This document shows, one piece after another, positions 1-8,834 of a stretch of 64,000 nucleotides of DNA. The notes below the pieces were generated by a model that saw only the letters and a list, made by a program, of their open reading frames with translations, was not told the DNA's origin and ran no database searches. Position numbers and translations under genes: made by a program. Position 1 is the first letter of the stretch. Every line of letters begins with the position of its first letter. The DNA comes from Burkholderia oklahomensis C6786 (lineage in GTDB: Bacteria; Pseudomonadota; Gammaproteobacteria; Burkholderiales; Burkholderiaceae): NCBI RefSeq assembly GCF_000959365.1, contig NZ_CP009555.1:248001-312000 (forward strand), read 5' to 3'.

Positions 1-233
1 GCTGCGGCCGTTGCTCGCCGCGGGCGTGCCCGGCAAATGGAAAGTCCCCGTCAGCAGTCGGCCGTCCAGCGCGGCAAACCGTGTCGTCTCGGCCGTGATC
101 GGCGGTCGTTCGTGCATCGACATCCTCGCTATCGAGCGGCTATTGTGCAAGCGAACGCGATTGCCCGCCAGCCGCCCTCCGCATCGGCGGCGACGCGGGG
201 GCGCGAAGCGGAACCGGTCGCGCCGGTCTGACC

Positions 234-345
234 GCGCTCGGCGCTCGGCGCTCGGCGCTCGGCGCTCGGCGCTCGGCGCTCGGCGCTCGGCGCTCGGCGC
301 TCGGCGCTCGGCGCTCGGCGCTCGGCGCTCGGCGCTCGGCGCTCG
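234..345. repeat. 16-copy heptamer tandem repeat (GCGCTCG)
   Basis: Sixteen perfect head-to-tail copies of GCGCTCG. Seven-base units do not keep frame, and no supported gene covers them, so this is a non-coding simple repeat, of the kind used for strain typing in this genus. The rest of bases 1-458 holds no gene I can support. Confidence 0.95.
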
Positions 346-458
346 GCGCGGCGGGGACGGGCATCGAAGCGCTCGCGTCGATGCCACGCCTCCGTCCGCC
401 CTGCCGAGCACGGCCGACAGGCCGCCCGCGATCCGCGCGAGCGCGCGGAGGACGCCGC

Positions 459-1007
459 TCAATACCGGCGCGACAGGCCGTAAAGTCGCCGGAATTCCGC
501 CGCATACGACTGCGCGAGTTGCGGCGCGCGATAGAAGACATTGAAGTTGCCCGCCGCGCGCTCGTCGCTCGCCTGCACGAAGCTCACGGTGCCGAGCACG
601 ACCGCGTCGTCGACGACGACGAACGAGCCGTGCACGTTCGGCACGCGGTCGCTGAGCGCGACGTCGACGCCCGCGCTCGCGAGAAATCCCGCGCCGCTGT
701 ACTTCGCTGCGTGCCCCGTCCTGTCGAGCACGACCCGCACGTCGACGCCGCGCCCGCGCGCCGCGCACAGCGCCGCCGCGACGGCAGCCGGCACCGACGC
801 GCCGCCCGCGACAAGCACGCGCGTACGGGCGCGGCGGATCAGCGCGACTTCGATGTCGGTCGACCCGGCGTCGGCATCGAAATACGCGCCGAGCGCGGGA
901 TCGCGCGACGGAATCTGTGCTGCGCGCGCCAATTCGAGCGCCGAAGCTACGCAAAGAAGTGCGCAAACCGAGGAAAAGACGGAAGCGAAACGAACGCGGT
1001 ATGTCAT
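459..1007 (-). CDS. secreted phospholipase D-like protein with degenerate HKD motif
   Basis: 182 residues. The N-terminus (about residues 1-30, hydrophobic core then ARAA) looks like a signal peptide, so the protein is probably periplasmic. The rest resembles the small single-HKD nuclease-like phospholipase D family: a beta strand with RTRVLVAG, a VDVRVVLD strand near residue 90, and the catalytic-motif region HGSFVVVDD at 126-134 followed by GT at 139-140. The family motif is HxK(x)4D; here His126 and Asp133 are present but the lysine is Ser128, so catalysis is doubtful. The ATG follows an A-rich stretch on its own strand. It is separate from the mdc genes, whose 3' end lies 94 bases away and which are read in the same direction. 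Confidence 0.7.
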   Translation of the reverse strand: MTYRVRFASVFSSVCALLCVASALELARAAQIPSRDPALGAYFDADAGSTDIEVALIRRARTRVLVAGGASVPAAVAAALCAARGRGVDVRVVLDRTGHAAKYSGAGFLASAGVDVALSDRVPNVHGSFVVVDDAVVLGTVSFVQASDERAAGNFNVFYRAPQLAQSYAAEFRRLYGLSRRY

Positions 1008-1100
1008 GGGGCGGCAATTGTAGCCACGTCCAATACCGTTGCAAACCGTTTCGTCGAGGAGGCGCGCGCGACGCGTCGCCGCGCGTGCGCACGATGCGCG

Positions 1101-2039
1101 CTAGGCGTCGAGATCGACGCGGGAAAGCCACGCGCGCACGCCGTCCCACGAGCGGAAATCGGCGAGACTGCGCGCCGGCAGCGCGGGATACGCGGCGGCC
1201 GCCATTACCGCGAGCGCGCGGCCCGGGCCGAGCTCGACGAACGCGCGCGCGCCCGCCTCGACGCAGCCCGCGAGGCACCCGGCCCAGTCGATCGGCTCGG
1301 CGATCTGGCGCGCGAGCTTGTCGACGCCGGCATCGACGTCGAGCACCGGCGCGCCGTCGATGCCGGACAGGAGCCGCGTGCCGGCGACGGGCGCGCGCGC
1401 GATCCGCGCGCCGGCGAGCGCCGCGCGAAACCGCGGCACCGCCGCGCCGAGCCAGCGCGTATGCGACGCGACGTGGACGCCGACCAGTGCGACGCGCACC
1501 GCGCCTCGCGCGCGCGCGTCCGCGGCGAGCCCGTCGAGCGCCGCACGCGGCCCGGCGACCACGTATGCGTCGCCCGGATTGACGATCGCGACCGCGGCGC
1601 CGTGCGTCGCGCACGATGCGTCGATCACGTCGCGCGACAGACCGCGCACGAACAGCATTCGCGCATCGCCGTCGCTCACCGCGTCCATCGCGCGCGCGCG
1701 AACCGCGACGAGATCGAGCGCGGCTCGCGCGTCGACGAGCCCCGCGACGCTCCACGCGGCGACCTCGCCGACGCTGTAACCCGCGACGCAGCGCCGGCGC
1801 GGCAGCAGCGCGTCGAGCCGCGCCATCGCGCTCACCGCCTGCAGCGTGCAGACGAGTTGCGCGGCGAAGTTCCCGCGCAATGCGTCGTCGTCGGCATCGC
1901 GCACCCAGTCGCGCGGATCGGCGCCGAGCAGCGTGGCCGCGTGCGCGAAAAGCGGCGCGGCTTCCGGCAGATCGGCCGTCAGCTCGAACATGCCGGCGCG
2001 CTGGCAGCCCTGACCCGAGCAGAGAATCGCGATCGTCAC
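1101..2039 (-). CDS. mdcH: malonate decarboxylase subunit epsilon (malonyl-CoA:ACP transacylase)
   Basis: 312 residues. MdcH loads malonyl groups onto the acyl carrier protein MdcC during activation of malonate decarboxylase. An N-terminal SGQGCQ loop, the nucleophile elbow GYSVG (Ser89) and His193 in VASHTRW are the expected features of the acyltransferase fold. I chose the GTG start at 2037-2039 because translation from it begins directly at the conserved VTIAILCSGQG strand and because GTGA overlaps the mdcB stop, as at other junctions in this operon. The reading frame stays open far upstream, but only through mdcB sequence. It is the last gene of the mdc operon. Confidence 0.93.
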   Translation of the reverse strand: MTIAILCSGQGCQRAGMFELTADLPEAAPLFAHAATLLGADPRDWVRDADDDALRGNFAAQLVCTLQAVSAMARLDALLPRRRCVAGYSVGEVAAWSVAGLVDARAALDLVAVRARAMDAVSDGDARMLFVRGLSRDVIDASCATHGAAVAIVNPGDAYVVAGPRAALDGLAADARARGAVRVALVGVHVASHTRWLGAAVPRFRAALAGARIARAPVAGTRLLSGIDGAPVLDVDAGVDKLARQIAEPIDWAGCLAGCVEAGARAFVELGPGRALAVMAAAAYPALPARSLADFRSWDGVRAWLSRVDLDA

Positions 2040-3256
2040 GGCAGGCGCTCCGCGTCGGGCGCCGCGACGTCGCGTGCAGCGACGAACAAGCTCATCGCGA
2101 GCAAATCCGCCGCGCCGCCCGGGCTCAGCCGACGCGCGACGAACGCCCGATGCGCGGCGGCCGCGTGCGCGCGCCAGTCGGCCGCGCCCACTCCGCCGCG
2201 CTCGAGAAATTCGCATGCGGTCCGCTGCGCGAAGCCGAGGCCGTCGCGACCGCCGCGATGCAGCAGATTCGTGTCGTCGACCGCGGCAATCAGCGCGAAG
2301 CACGCGTGCACGCGCGCCGCCTCGGCGTCGCCCGGCGCGAGCCGCGCGGCATCGCGCAGCGCCGGCACGCCGATCGCGTAGACGCTCGCGAAACCGCCTG
2401 CCGCCTCCGCGCGTGCGCCGCCGACGCCGTAGCAGCGGCCCGCGCGTTCGCCGTGGCTGTCGGCGAGGCGCGGGCCGGCGACGATCTCGCCTCCCCAGCG
2501 AGCGGCGACGAGCGCGCCGAGCGTCGCACGGGCGTATCGCCCGCGTTCGTCCGACGCGCGCCGGCCCGCGGCCGCGCACAGCAGGCCGAGCCCGAAGATC
2601 GCGCCGCGATGCGTGTTCACGCCGCCCGTCGCCGCGAGCATCGCGCGCTCCGCGCGCAGGCCGATCTTGCGCAGCGCCGGCATGTCGGCATCGCGCGCGC
2701 CGGCTGCGGCGAGTTCGGCGAAGAACGGTTCGAGCGCCGCCGCGCTGCGGTAGAACGTGCCGGCGGTCATGTCGTCGTGGCTGCCCGCGTCGACGTGGCT
2801 CACGAGGCCCGGCTTCGGCCATGTGTCGATTTCGAGGCGCAGGCAGCGCGTCGCGCGGGCGGCGATGGCATCCGCCGCCGGCGAGGCTCGTCGATGCGGC
2901 TCGCGTGTCGAAGGCCCGGAATGGTCCGATGCGGACAGCGCATGCGATGGATCGAACACGCGCTGCCCATCCGAAGGATCAGGCGCGCTCGGCGTATTCC
3001 GCATGACCGCCATATTCGACGCATTCGACGCATTCGACGCATTCGACGCATTCGACGCATTCGACGCATTCGACGCATTCGACGCATTCGACGCATTCGA
3101 CGCATTCGACGCATTCGACGCATTCGACGCATTCGACGCATTCGACGCATTCAGCAGCGTACCCGCCCCGCCCGCTTCGTCAAGCGCGTGCGCCGAATCG
3201 CCGCGCGCCGCTGCGCGCCGAGCCGCCGTCCGCGCCACGCATGCGCTCCGCTTCAT
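2036..3256 (-). CDS. mdcB: triphosphoribosyl-dephospho-CoA synthase with repeat-expanded N-terminus
   Basis: 406 residues, about 100 more than usual for the MdcB/CitG family. It makes the 2'-(5''-triphosphoribosyl)-3'-dephospho-CoA precursor of the prosthetic group of MdcC from ATP and dephospho-CoA. The family domain begins near residue 130 and shows the PKPGLV motif (147-152) and the AGSHDDM segment (157-163). The extra N-terminus contains 15 perfect Ala-Ser-Asn triplets (37-81). I chose the ATG at 3254-3256 because it overlaps the mdcG stop as ATGA; an ATG 33 bases upstream is possible. The repeat is in frame and lies before the catalytic part, so the enzyme may tolerate length changes. 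Confidence 0.9.
   Translation of the reverse strand: MKRSACVARTAARRAAARGDSAHALDEAGGAGTLLNASNASNASNASNASNASNASNASNASNASNASNASNASNASNASNMAVMRNTPSAPDPSDGQRVFDPSHALSASDHSGPSTREPHRRASPAADAIAARATRCLRLEIDTWPKPGLVSHVDAGSHDDMTAGTFYRSAAALEPFFAELAAAGARDADMPALRKIGLRAERAMLAATGGVNTHRGAIFGLGLLCAAAGRRASDERGRYARATLGALVAARWGGEIVAGPRLADSHGERAGRCYGVGGARAEAAGGFASVYAIGVPALRDAARLAPGDAEAARVHACFALIAAVDDTNLLHRGGRDGLGFAQRTACEFLERGGVGAADWRAHAAAAHRAFVARRLSPGGAADLLAMSLFVAARDVAAPDAERLP
3014..3148. repeat. 15 x 9-bp perfect tandem repeat inside mdcB
   Basis: Fifteen perfect copies of a nine-base unit (ATTCGACGC on the + strand), encoding Ala-Ser-Asn on the mdcB strand. The unit is a multiple of three, so copy-number change lengthens or shortens the protein without a frameshift. 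Confidence 0.97.
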
Positions 3257-4011
3257 CGCCACGTCTCCAGAAATGCCCCCGGCGCGCACAGCTCGACGCC
3301 CGTCGCGGTTTTCATCGCGACCTCATGCTCGCCGGCATGCAGCTCGCGCCAGTTCACGCCTGCGCCGTCGGCGCGCAGCAGCTCGCCGTCGATGCGCATC
3401 GGCGCGTGAGCGTCGAGCTCGGCGAGCGCCGAGAGGAACGACGCGATCGCCTCGCGCTGCAACGGAACCGAAGACGAAAACGATGCCGATGCCGATGCCG
3501 ATGCCGACGACACCGGCAAAGGCCCGGGCAACGACGCAGACGAACGCGACGGCATCAGCACAATATCGAGATCCGAGCCGTCGCGCAGATAACGCAGCCC
3601 CGTCAGCGTCTGCCACGCGAGGCTGCCGAACACGCGGCAGTCGACGCGATGCGCGCCGGCAAGCGCACGCAGGCCCGCGAGCGTCGGCCGCCACGCGAGC
3701 GGCGCTTCATGCTCGACGTCGGCGAGCGCCGGCAGCGCGCAGACCGCGTCGATATGCTCGCGCGCGGCCGCGAACGCGATGCGCCGCTTCCCCGCCGACG
3801 GCGGCAGCGGCAACCCGAGCGGAACGCCCGCATCGCACGGCGAGCGCCGCCGCACGATCAACGGCCAGCCGCGCGCCGCCCAGTCGCGCACGAACGGCAG
3901 CGCGTCGACGCCGTCGCGCGCGGCGAGCAGCCCGCGCCACGCGTCGGCGCGCACGCGCACGAGCGTGTGCCGCACGAGCGGCGCATCAGCGGCCGGCGCG
4001 CGCGAGCTCAT
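3253..4011 (-). CDS. mdcG: malonate decarboxylase holo-ACP synthase (phosphoribosyl-dephospho-CoA transferase)
   Basis: 252 residues. MdcG attaches the prosthetic group to the serine of MdcC. The nucleotidyltransferase signature GSDLDI (145-150, metal-binding Asp147 and Asp149) is clear. Just after it, residues 157-181 form a Ser/Ala-rich stretch encoded by GGCATC-type hexamer repeats at about 3481-3508, which reads as an expansion inside a loop of the catalytic domain. The gene overlaps the end of mdcE by 26 bases and its stop overlaps the mdcB start. Confidence 0.92.
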   Translation of the reverse strand: MSSRAPAADAPLVRHTLVRVRADAWRGLLAARDGVDALPFVRDWAARGWPLIVRRRSPCDAGVPLGLPLPPSAGKRRIAFAAAREHIDAVCALPALADVEHEAPLAWRPTLAGLRALAGAHRVDCRVFGSLAWQTLTGLRYLRDGSDLDIVLMPSRSSASLPGPLPVSSASASASASFSSSVPLQREAIASFLSALAELDAHAPMRIDGELLRADGAGVNWRELHAGEHEVAMKTATGVELCAPGAFLETWR

Positions 4012-4711
4012 ACACGCGTTGCGCGACGTCGGCCGCCACCGGCCGGCCGCCGCGCTCGTGGCCGAGCCGGTCGCGCCGGTCGGCGCGATCCGTCGGCCGC
4101 GCGACGATCGCGGCCAGTTGCTCGGCGAGCGAGCGCGCCGGATCGAGCACGACGTCGACCGCGCCCGTCGTCGCGAAGTTGTCGAGCCCCGGCGCGAACA
4201 CCGCGGTCGACTGCGCCTTCTCGCGCAGCACGTCGACGGGCAGCTTCGTCACGCGCGACATCGCCTGCAGATCCATCACCTCCGGCTGAGCGCCCGGCAG
4301 CGCGACGAGCGTGCGCGTCGCGAGCGCCGTCGCGATGAACGCGCCCGCCGCCGCGTGCCCGTACAGCAACCCGATCGTCGGATGGCCGAGCGCATCCGCG
4401 TGCAGCAGGCACTTCGCGAGATGCGCGAGGCACTCGTTCAGGCCGAGCAGCTCGTCGCGCTTGCTCATCCGCTGGCTGTCGCCGTCGACGAGCACGAGGA
4501 TCGGCGTCGCGCCGCCGCGCTCGATCGTCGCGAGCACGCGGGCGGCGAGCGCGAGCGCGCCGTCGACGCCGAGCGCCGCGCCGCGCGCGACGCCGATCAC
4601 GTCGACCGCGCGGCCCGCGAGCATGCCGCGCCCTTCGAGCAGGCCGTCGGCGTCGATCGCGACATCGTGACCCGATGGGAACAGCGAAGCCAACACGTCA
4701 TCGAGCGTCAT
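3986..4711 (-). CDS. mdcE: malonate decarboxylase subunit gamma
   Basis: 241 residues. MdcE pairs with MdcD as the two halves of a carboxyltransferase-type decarboxylase acting on malonyl-S-ACP. The sequence has the crotonase/carboxyltransferase look, with a VLVDGDSQRMSKRDELLGLNE segment near the middle and an AGAFIATALA turn expected for oxyanion-hole architecture. I chose the ATG at 4709-4711, which overlaps the mdcD 3' end by 14 bases; the longer frame upstream is an mdcD shadow. Confidence 0.93.
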   Translation of the reverse strand: MTLDDVLASLFPSGHDVAIDADGLLEGRGMLAGRAVDVIGVARGAALGVDGALALAARVLATIERGGATPILVLVDGDSQRMSKRDELLGLNECLAHLAKCLLHADALGHPTIGLLYGHAAAGAFIATALATRTLVALPGAQPEVMDLQAMSRVTKLPVDVLREKAQSTAVFAPGLDNFATTGAVDVVLDPARSLAEQLAAIVARPTDRADRRDRLGHERGGRPVAADVAQRVYELARAGR

Positions 4712-5645
4712 TGCGCACCTCCGCCAGTCGGTCGGCCAGCGACGCAAACGCGGCGCCATCGAGCGACGGAATCGCGTCCGCGTCGGGCGCGCCGAGCGCG
4801 CGCCACACGTCGAGCGCGTCGCCGCACTCGCCGAAGCGCGCGATGCGCCCGGCGAGCCGCGCGTGCTCCGCCGCGAGCGTCGCCGCGCCGAACGCCGCGC
4901 CCGCCCGCGCACGCGCGACGAGCGCGATCGCGGCTGCGCGGAACGCGTCGATCGTATCGTCGACGAAGCGCTCGGCGCCGCCGACGAGCCGGCGATGCTT
5001 GCCGCCCATCGTCCGCCAGATCAGCGCGCGATCGCGCGAGTCGAACTCGTCGACGCCGCGCCGGCTCTCGATCACCTCCGGCCCGGACACGCCGATGCGC
5101 CCCTGTTCGGACACCGCGAGCGCCGAGCAGCACGCGGCGATGATCCCGCCGCCGCCGTAGCAGCCGGCGCGCCCGCCGACGAGCCCGACGACGGGCGCGC
5201 CCGCCGCGCGCGCGTCGATCACCGCGCGAATGATCTCGGATACCGCGATCTCGCCCGCGTTCGCTTCCTGCAGCCGCACGCCGCCCGTGTCGAACAGGAT
5301 CAGCACGGGCATCGGGCTCAGCTCGCGCGCCGCGCGCAGCAGGCCCGTCAGCTTCGCGCCGTGCACCTCGCCGAACGCGCCGCCCATGAAGCGCCCTTCC
5401 TGCGCGGCGACGAGCACGGGCTCGCCGTCGAGCGCCGCGCGGCCGACGATCATCCCGTCGTCGAACTGCTGCGGCAGGTCGAAGAGCGGCAGATGCGGGC
5501 TCGTCAGCCGATCCTGCGGGCCGATGAATTCCTCGAACGAGCCCGCGTCGACGAGGCCCGCGAGCCGCTGCCGCGCCGACGCCTCGAACCAGCTCGCGCC
5601 CGCCGGCGCGACCTTCGGATGTGCCGTCGCGGCCGCCGCGTTCAT
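4698..5645 (-). CDS. mdcD: malonate decarboxylase subunit beta
   Basis: 315 residues. It is the beta carboxyltransferase-like subunit that, with MdcE, decarboxylates malonyl-MdcC to acetyl-MdcC. An N-terminal segment (ASWFEASARQRLAGLVD) is followed by a crotonase-like core containing ILFDTGGVRLQEANAGE and a glycine-rich YGGGGIIAACCSALA turn. The ATG at 5643-5645 overlaps the mdcC stop as ATGA, arguing for translational coupling. Confidence 0.94.
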   Translation of the reverse strand: MNAAAATAHPKVAPAGASWFEASARQRLAGLVDAGSFEEFIGPQDRLTSPHLPLFDLPQQFDDGMIVGRAALDGEPVLVAAQEGRFMGGAFGEVHGAKLTGLLRAARELSPMPVLILFDTGGVRLQEANAGEIAVSEIIRAVIDARAAGAPVVGLVGGRAGCYGGGGIIAACCSALAVSEQGRIGVSGPEVIESRRGVDEFDSRDRALIWRTMGGKHRRLVGGAERFVDDTIDAFRAAAIALVARARAGAAFGAATLAAEHARLAGRIARFGECGDALDVWRALGAPDADAIPSLDGAAFASLADRLAEVRNDAR

Positions 5646-5959
5646 CGCACGTCTCCTTCGATCGCGCGCACCGCCTGCGCGAGCCGCAGCGACACCATGT
5701 CGGGCCGCGCGCCGCCGTCGTTGACGGACAGGCGCAGCCCGCCCGGCGAGCGGCGCTCGACGAAATCGGCGACGACCGCCTGCCAGACGTCGCCGAAGCC
5801 CACGGCGGCCGTGCGGATGTCGACTTCGCATTCGGTGTCGGGCAGCACGCGCTCGACGAGCACTTCGAGATTGCCCGACGCGACGACGCCGACGAGCGCC
5901 CACCCCGCGTCGCCCTTCGCGCGCGCATGCGCGGTGTGGCGGTAGTTCAACTGTTCCAT
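5642..5959 (-). CDS. mdcC: malonate decarboxylase acyl carrier protein (subunit delta)
   Basis: 105 residues. MdcC is the acyl carrier protein that holds acetyl or malonyl groups on a phosphoribosyl-dephospho-CoA arm. The conserved ASGNLEVLVE segment places the likely attachment serine at residue 28, as in Klebsiella-type MdcC. The start at 5957-5959 has a good AGGAG ribosome site in the 23-base gap after mdcA; an ATG seven codons upstream is less likely. No biotin carrier gene is present, so this is the biotin-independent soluble enzyme. Confidence 0.94.
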   Translation of the reverse strand: MEQLNYRHTAHARAKGDAGWALVGVVASGNLEVLVERVLPDTECEVDIRTAAVGFGDVWQAVVADFVERRSPGGLRLSVNDGGARPDMVSLRLAQAVRAIEGDVR

Positions 5960-5982
5960 GGCGAAACGCTCCTCACCCATTC

Positions 5983-7629
5983 TCACCAATTGCGGAATCG
6001 GGACGGCGGCGCGTACAGGCCGTCCGACCAATGCACGAGATCCTTGATCGAGCGCGCGGCGAGGAGCCGCCGGTCGGCGTCGAGCGGATCGATGCCGAGA
6101 TCCTCCGGGCGCCGGATCACGCCGCGCTCGCGCAGCCGCTCGACGAGCCTGCGGTCGCGCCCGCGGCCGATCTCCGTGTAGCCGGCGACGCCGCGGATCG
6201 CGTGCTCGCGCTCGTCGGCGTCGCGGCACAGCAGCAGGTTCGCGATTCCCTCCTCGGTCACGACGTGCGTGACGTCGTCGCCGTACACCATCACCGGCGC
6301 GAGATCGAGCGACAGCCTGCCGGCGAGCCGCAGCGCATCGAGCTTCTCGACGAACATCGGCGCATTCCGTTCGCCGAACGTCTCGCCGATCTGGACGACG
6401 AGCTTGCGCCCGCGCCGCAGCGCCGCGGGCGTTGCCGGATCGGCCTCCTCGCCCGCCTTGATCCACGGCTCGCTCGGATGACGCCGCCCGCGCGCGTCGC
6501 TGCCCATGTTCGGCGCGCCGCCGAAGCCCGCGATCCGCTCGCTCGTGACCGTCGACGAGTGGCCCGCGAGATCGATCTGCAGCGTCGAGCCGATGAACAT
6601 GTCGCACGCGTAGAGGCCCGCCGTCTGGCAGAACGCGCGGTTCGAGCGCAGCGAGCCGTCGACGCCCGTGAAGAAGATGTCGGAGCGCGCGCGAATGTAG
6701 TCGTCCATCCCGACTTCGGAGCCGAAGCAATGGATCTGCTCGACCCAGCCGGACTCGATCGCGGGAATGAGCGTCGGATGCGGGTTCAGCGCCCAGTGCG
6801 TGCAGACCTTGCCCTTGAGCCCGAGCCGCTCGCCGTAGGTCGGCAGCAAGAGCTCGATCGCCGCCGTGTTGAAGCCGATCCCGTGATTGAGGCGCTTCAC
6901 GCCGTAGCGCGCGTAGATGCCCTTGAGCGCGAGCATCGCGGTGAGGATCTGCGTCTCGGTGATGCCCGCCGGATCGCGCGTGAAGAGCGGCTCGACGTAG
7001 AACGGCCGCCCCGCTTCGACGACGAAGTGCACGCGGTCGCCCGGAATGTCGACACGCGGCACGCGATCGACGATCTTCTCGACCTGCGCGATCACGACGC
7101 CGTGCTTGAACGCGGTCGCTTCGACGACGGTCGGCGTGTCCTCGGTGTTCGGGCCGGTGTAGAGATTGCCGTCGGCGTCCGCGCTCACCGCGGCGACGAG
7201 CGCGACGTGCGGCGTCAGGTCGATGAAGTAGCGCGCGAAGAGCTCGAGATACGTGTGCACCGCGCCGAGCTCGATCTTGCCGCCGAACAGGAGCTTCGCG
7301 ATCCGCTGCGACTGCGGGCCCGAGTAGGCATAGTCGAGCCGCTTCGCGATCCCGCGCTCGAACACGTCGAGATGCTCGGGCAGCACGACGCCCGACTGCA
7401 CCATGTGCAGGTCGTGCACCTTCGCGCCGTCGACGGCGGCGAGCGCCGCGGCGAGGAGGTCCGCCTGCTTCTGGTTGTCTCCTTCGATGCAGACGCGGTC
7501 GCCCGGCCGCAGCACCGCCTCGAGCAGCGCGGTCGCGTCGCGCGCGGCCACCCGCTTGCGCTGCGCGAGCGGCGCGGCCGCCGCGAGGCGCGCGGCGCGT
7601 GCGTCGCGGGCGTCGTTCCATCCCGTCAT
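5983..7629 (-). CDS. mdcA: malonate decarboxylase subunit alpha (acetyl-S-ACP:malonate ACP transferase)
   Basis: 548 residues, the usual MdcA length. It swaps malonate for acetate on the acyl carrier protein, releasing acetate and making malonyl-MdcC. The whole protein reads as MdcA, with conserved blocks RPGDRVCIEGDNQKQADLL near the N-terminus, GIGFNTAAIELLLPTY, and a C-terminal SDGLYAPPSRFRNW. The start at 7627-7629 has AGGAGA upstream. It is the first enzyme gene of the mdc operon and lies 424 bases downstream of madM, so it may be read from the transporter promoter or its own. Confidence 0.95.
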   Translation of the reverse strand: MTGWNDARDARAARLAAAAPLAQRKRVAARDATALLEAVLRPGDRVCIEGDNQKQADLLAAALAAVDGAKVHDLHMVQSGVVLPEHLDVFERGIAKRLDYAYSGPQSQRIAKLLFGGKIELGAVHTYLELFARYFIDLTPHVALVAAVSADADGNLYTGPNTEDTPTVVEATAFKHGVVIAQVEKIVDRVPRVDIPGDRVHFVVEAGRPFYVEPLFTRDPAGITETQILTAMLALKGIYARYGVKRLNHGIGFNTAAIELLLPTYGERLGLKGKVCTHWALNPHPTLIPAIESGWVEQIHCFGSEVGMDDYIRARSDIFFTGVDGSLRSNRAFCQTAGLYACDMFIGSTLQIDLAGHSSTVTSERIAGFGGAPNMGSDARGRRHPSEPWIKAGEEADPATPAALRRGRKLVVQIGETFGERNAPMFVEKLDALRLAGRLSLDLAPVMVYGDDVTHVVTEEGIANLLLCRDADEREHAIRGVAGYTEIGRGRDRRLVERLRERGVIRRPEDLGIDPLDADRRLLAARSIKDLVHWSDGLYAPPSRFRNW

Positions 7630-8053
7630 AGAGTCGTCTCCTGCGAAGTCTGTCCGGTTGGTTCTGCGGCATTGTAAGCCGCGCCGCCGCGGCGATTGAT
7701 GATGTTGCGTGATGCGACTCAGTGGCGCGGGCGATGGATGGGCGAGCGCGGGGATGCGCGCGCGGCCGGCCGCGCATGCGCCGTGCGGGGCGAACGAGCC
7801 CGCGGCGCGCTTGCATCGAACGGTCGCTACGCTGCACGCGCCGGGCGCGCCGCGCTCACTACTCACTACTCACTACTCACCACTTACCGCGCGCCACTCG
7901 TCACTCACTACTTGCCGCGCACCACTCACCGCGCACGTCGAACGCTCACGCAACGTTCCGCGTCCGCACCGCCTTCAGCCTTCAGCCTTCAGCCTTCAAG
8001 CCGCGAACGCGTTCGCCATTCCGCAGCATCGCCGCAAGCGATTTCGCACGGCA
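7630..8053. other. intergenic region between madM and mdcA with short heptamer repeats
   Basis: No gene is supported here. It holds two short seven-base tandem repeats: CTCACTA units from about 7855 and CCTTCAG units from 7972 to 7999 (three perfect plus one variant). A promoter for mdcA may lie here, but I see no convincing -35/-10 pair. Confidence 0.6.
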
Positions 8054-8821
8054 TCATGCGCCCACCGCCGCCTTCGTCGCGAAGAACAGCAGCGACGGCC
8101 CGAGCAGGCAGCCAACGCCCGTATGGAACGTCGCGATCAGCGCGCCATAAGGCACGAGGCGCCGGTCGGTCGCCGCGAGCCCGGCGCTCACGCCGCTCAC
8201 CGTGCCCGCGAGCCCGCCGAAGATCATCGCCGCGCGCGGCGTGCGCAGCCCCATGAAATTCGCCGCGAACGGCGTGCCGACCATCACGATGATCGCCTTC
8301 ACGAGTCCCGTCGCGATGCTGAGCGCGATCACGTCGGAGCTCGCGCCGATCGCCGCGCCCGTCACGGGCCCGACGATGTACGTGACGGCGCCCGCGCCGA
8401 TCGTCGTCATGCTGACGGCGTCCGAATAGCCGAACGCGCGCGCGACGCTCGCGCCGACGACGAACGGCAGCACGGTGCCGAGCAGCAGCGACGCGACGCC
8501 GATGAGCCCCGCCTTGCGCGCCTCGGCGGGCTGCACTTCGAACGCGGTCGCGACGATCGCGAAGTCGCGCAGCATCGCGCCGCCCATCAGGCCGACGCCC
8601 GCGAAGAACGGCACGTCGGCGATTCCCTTTTCGCCGCCCGTGTACGCGCCGCCGACGTACGCGAGCGCGAGGCCGATCAGGATCGCGATCGCCGAGCCGT
8701 GCACGCGGCCGAACGTGAGCTGCTTCGACAGCGCCGCCGACGCGAACATGATGCAGCCGACGAGCGCAAACGACGCGACGAGTCCGTTATGCGCGACGAC
8801 TTTTCCGAGCATGTCGATCAT
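8054..8821 (-). CDS. madM: malonate transporter subunit MadM
   Basis: 255 residues with many alternating hydrophobic segments and glycine-rich turns, an inner-membrane protein. With MadL it forms the malonate:sodium symporter known from Malonomonas and the Pseudomonas mdcLM genes. Motifs such as GGAYTGGEKGIADVPFFAGVGLMGGAM and a second-half TPRAAMIFGGLAGTVSG repeat-like segment fit the family. It is preceded by GGGAGG and starts 13 bases after madL ends, so the two are co-translated. Confidence 0.92.
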   Translation of the reverse strand: MIDMLGKVVAHNGLVASFALVGCIMFASAALSKQLTFGRVHGSAIAILIGLALAYVGGAYTGGEKGIADVPFFAGVGLMGGAMLRDFAIVATAFEVQPAEARKAGLIGVASLLLGTVLPFVVGASVARAFGYSDAVSMTTIGAGAVTYIVGPVTGAAIGASSDVIALSIATGLVKAIIVMVGTPFAANFMGLRTPRAAMIFGGLAGTVSGVSAGLAATDRRLVPYGALIATFHTGVGCLLGPSLLFFATKAAVGA

Positions 8822-8834
8822 GGCCGCCTCCCGC

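Noticed and set aside
234-345. Possible CRISPR array at the tandem repeats (also 3014-3148 and 27871-27942)
   Set aside because: Units are 7-9 bases with no spacers; these are simple sequence repeats.
2757-4289. Plus-strand frame with repeated Asp-Ala-Phe triplets opposite mdcB and mdcG
   Set aside because: It is the antisense reading of the nine-base repeat in mdcB. It has no ribosome site or family likeness outside the repeat, and the minus-strand genes are clearly real.
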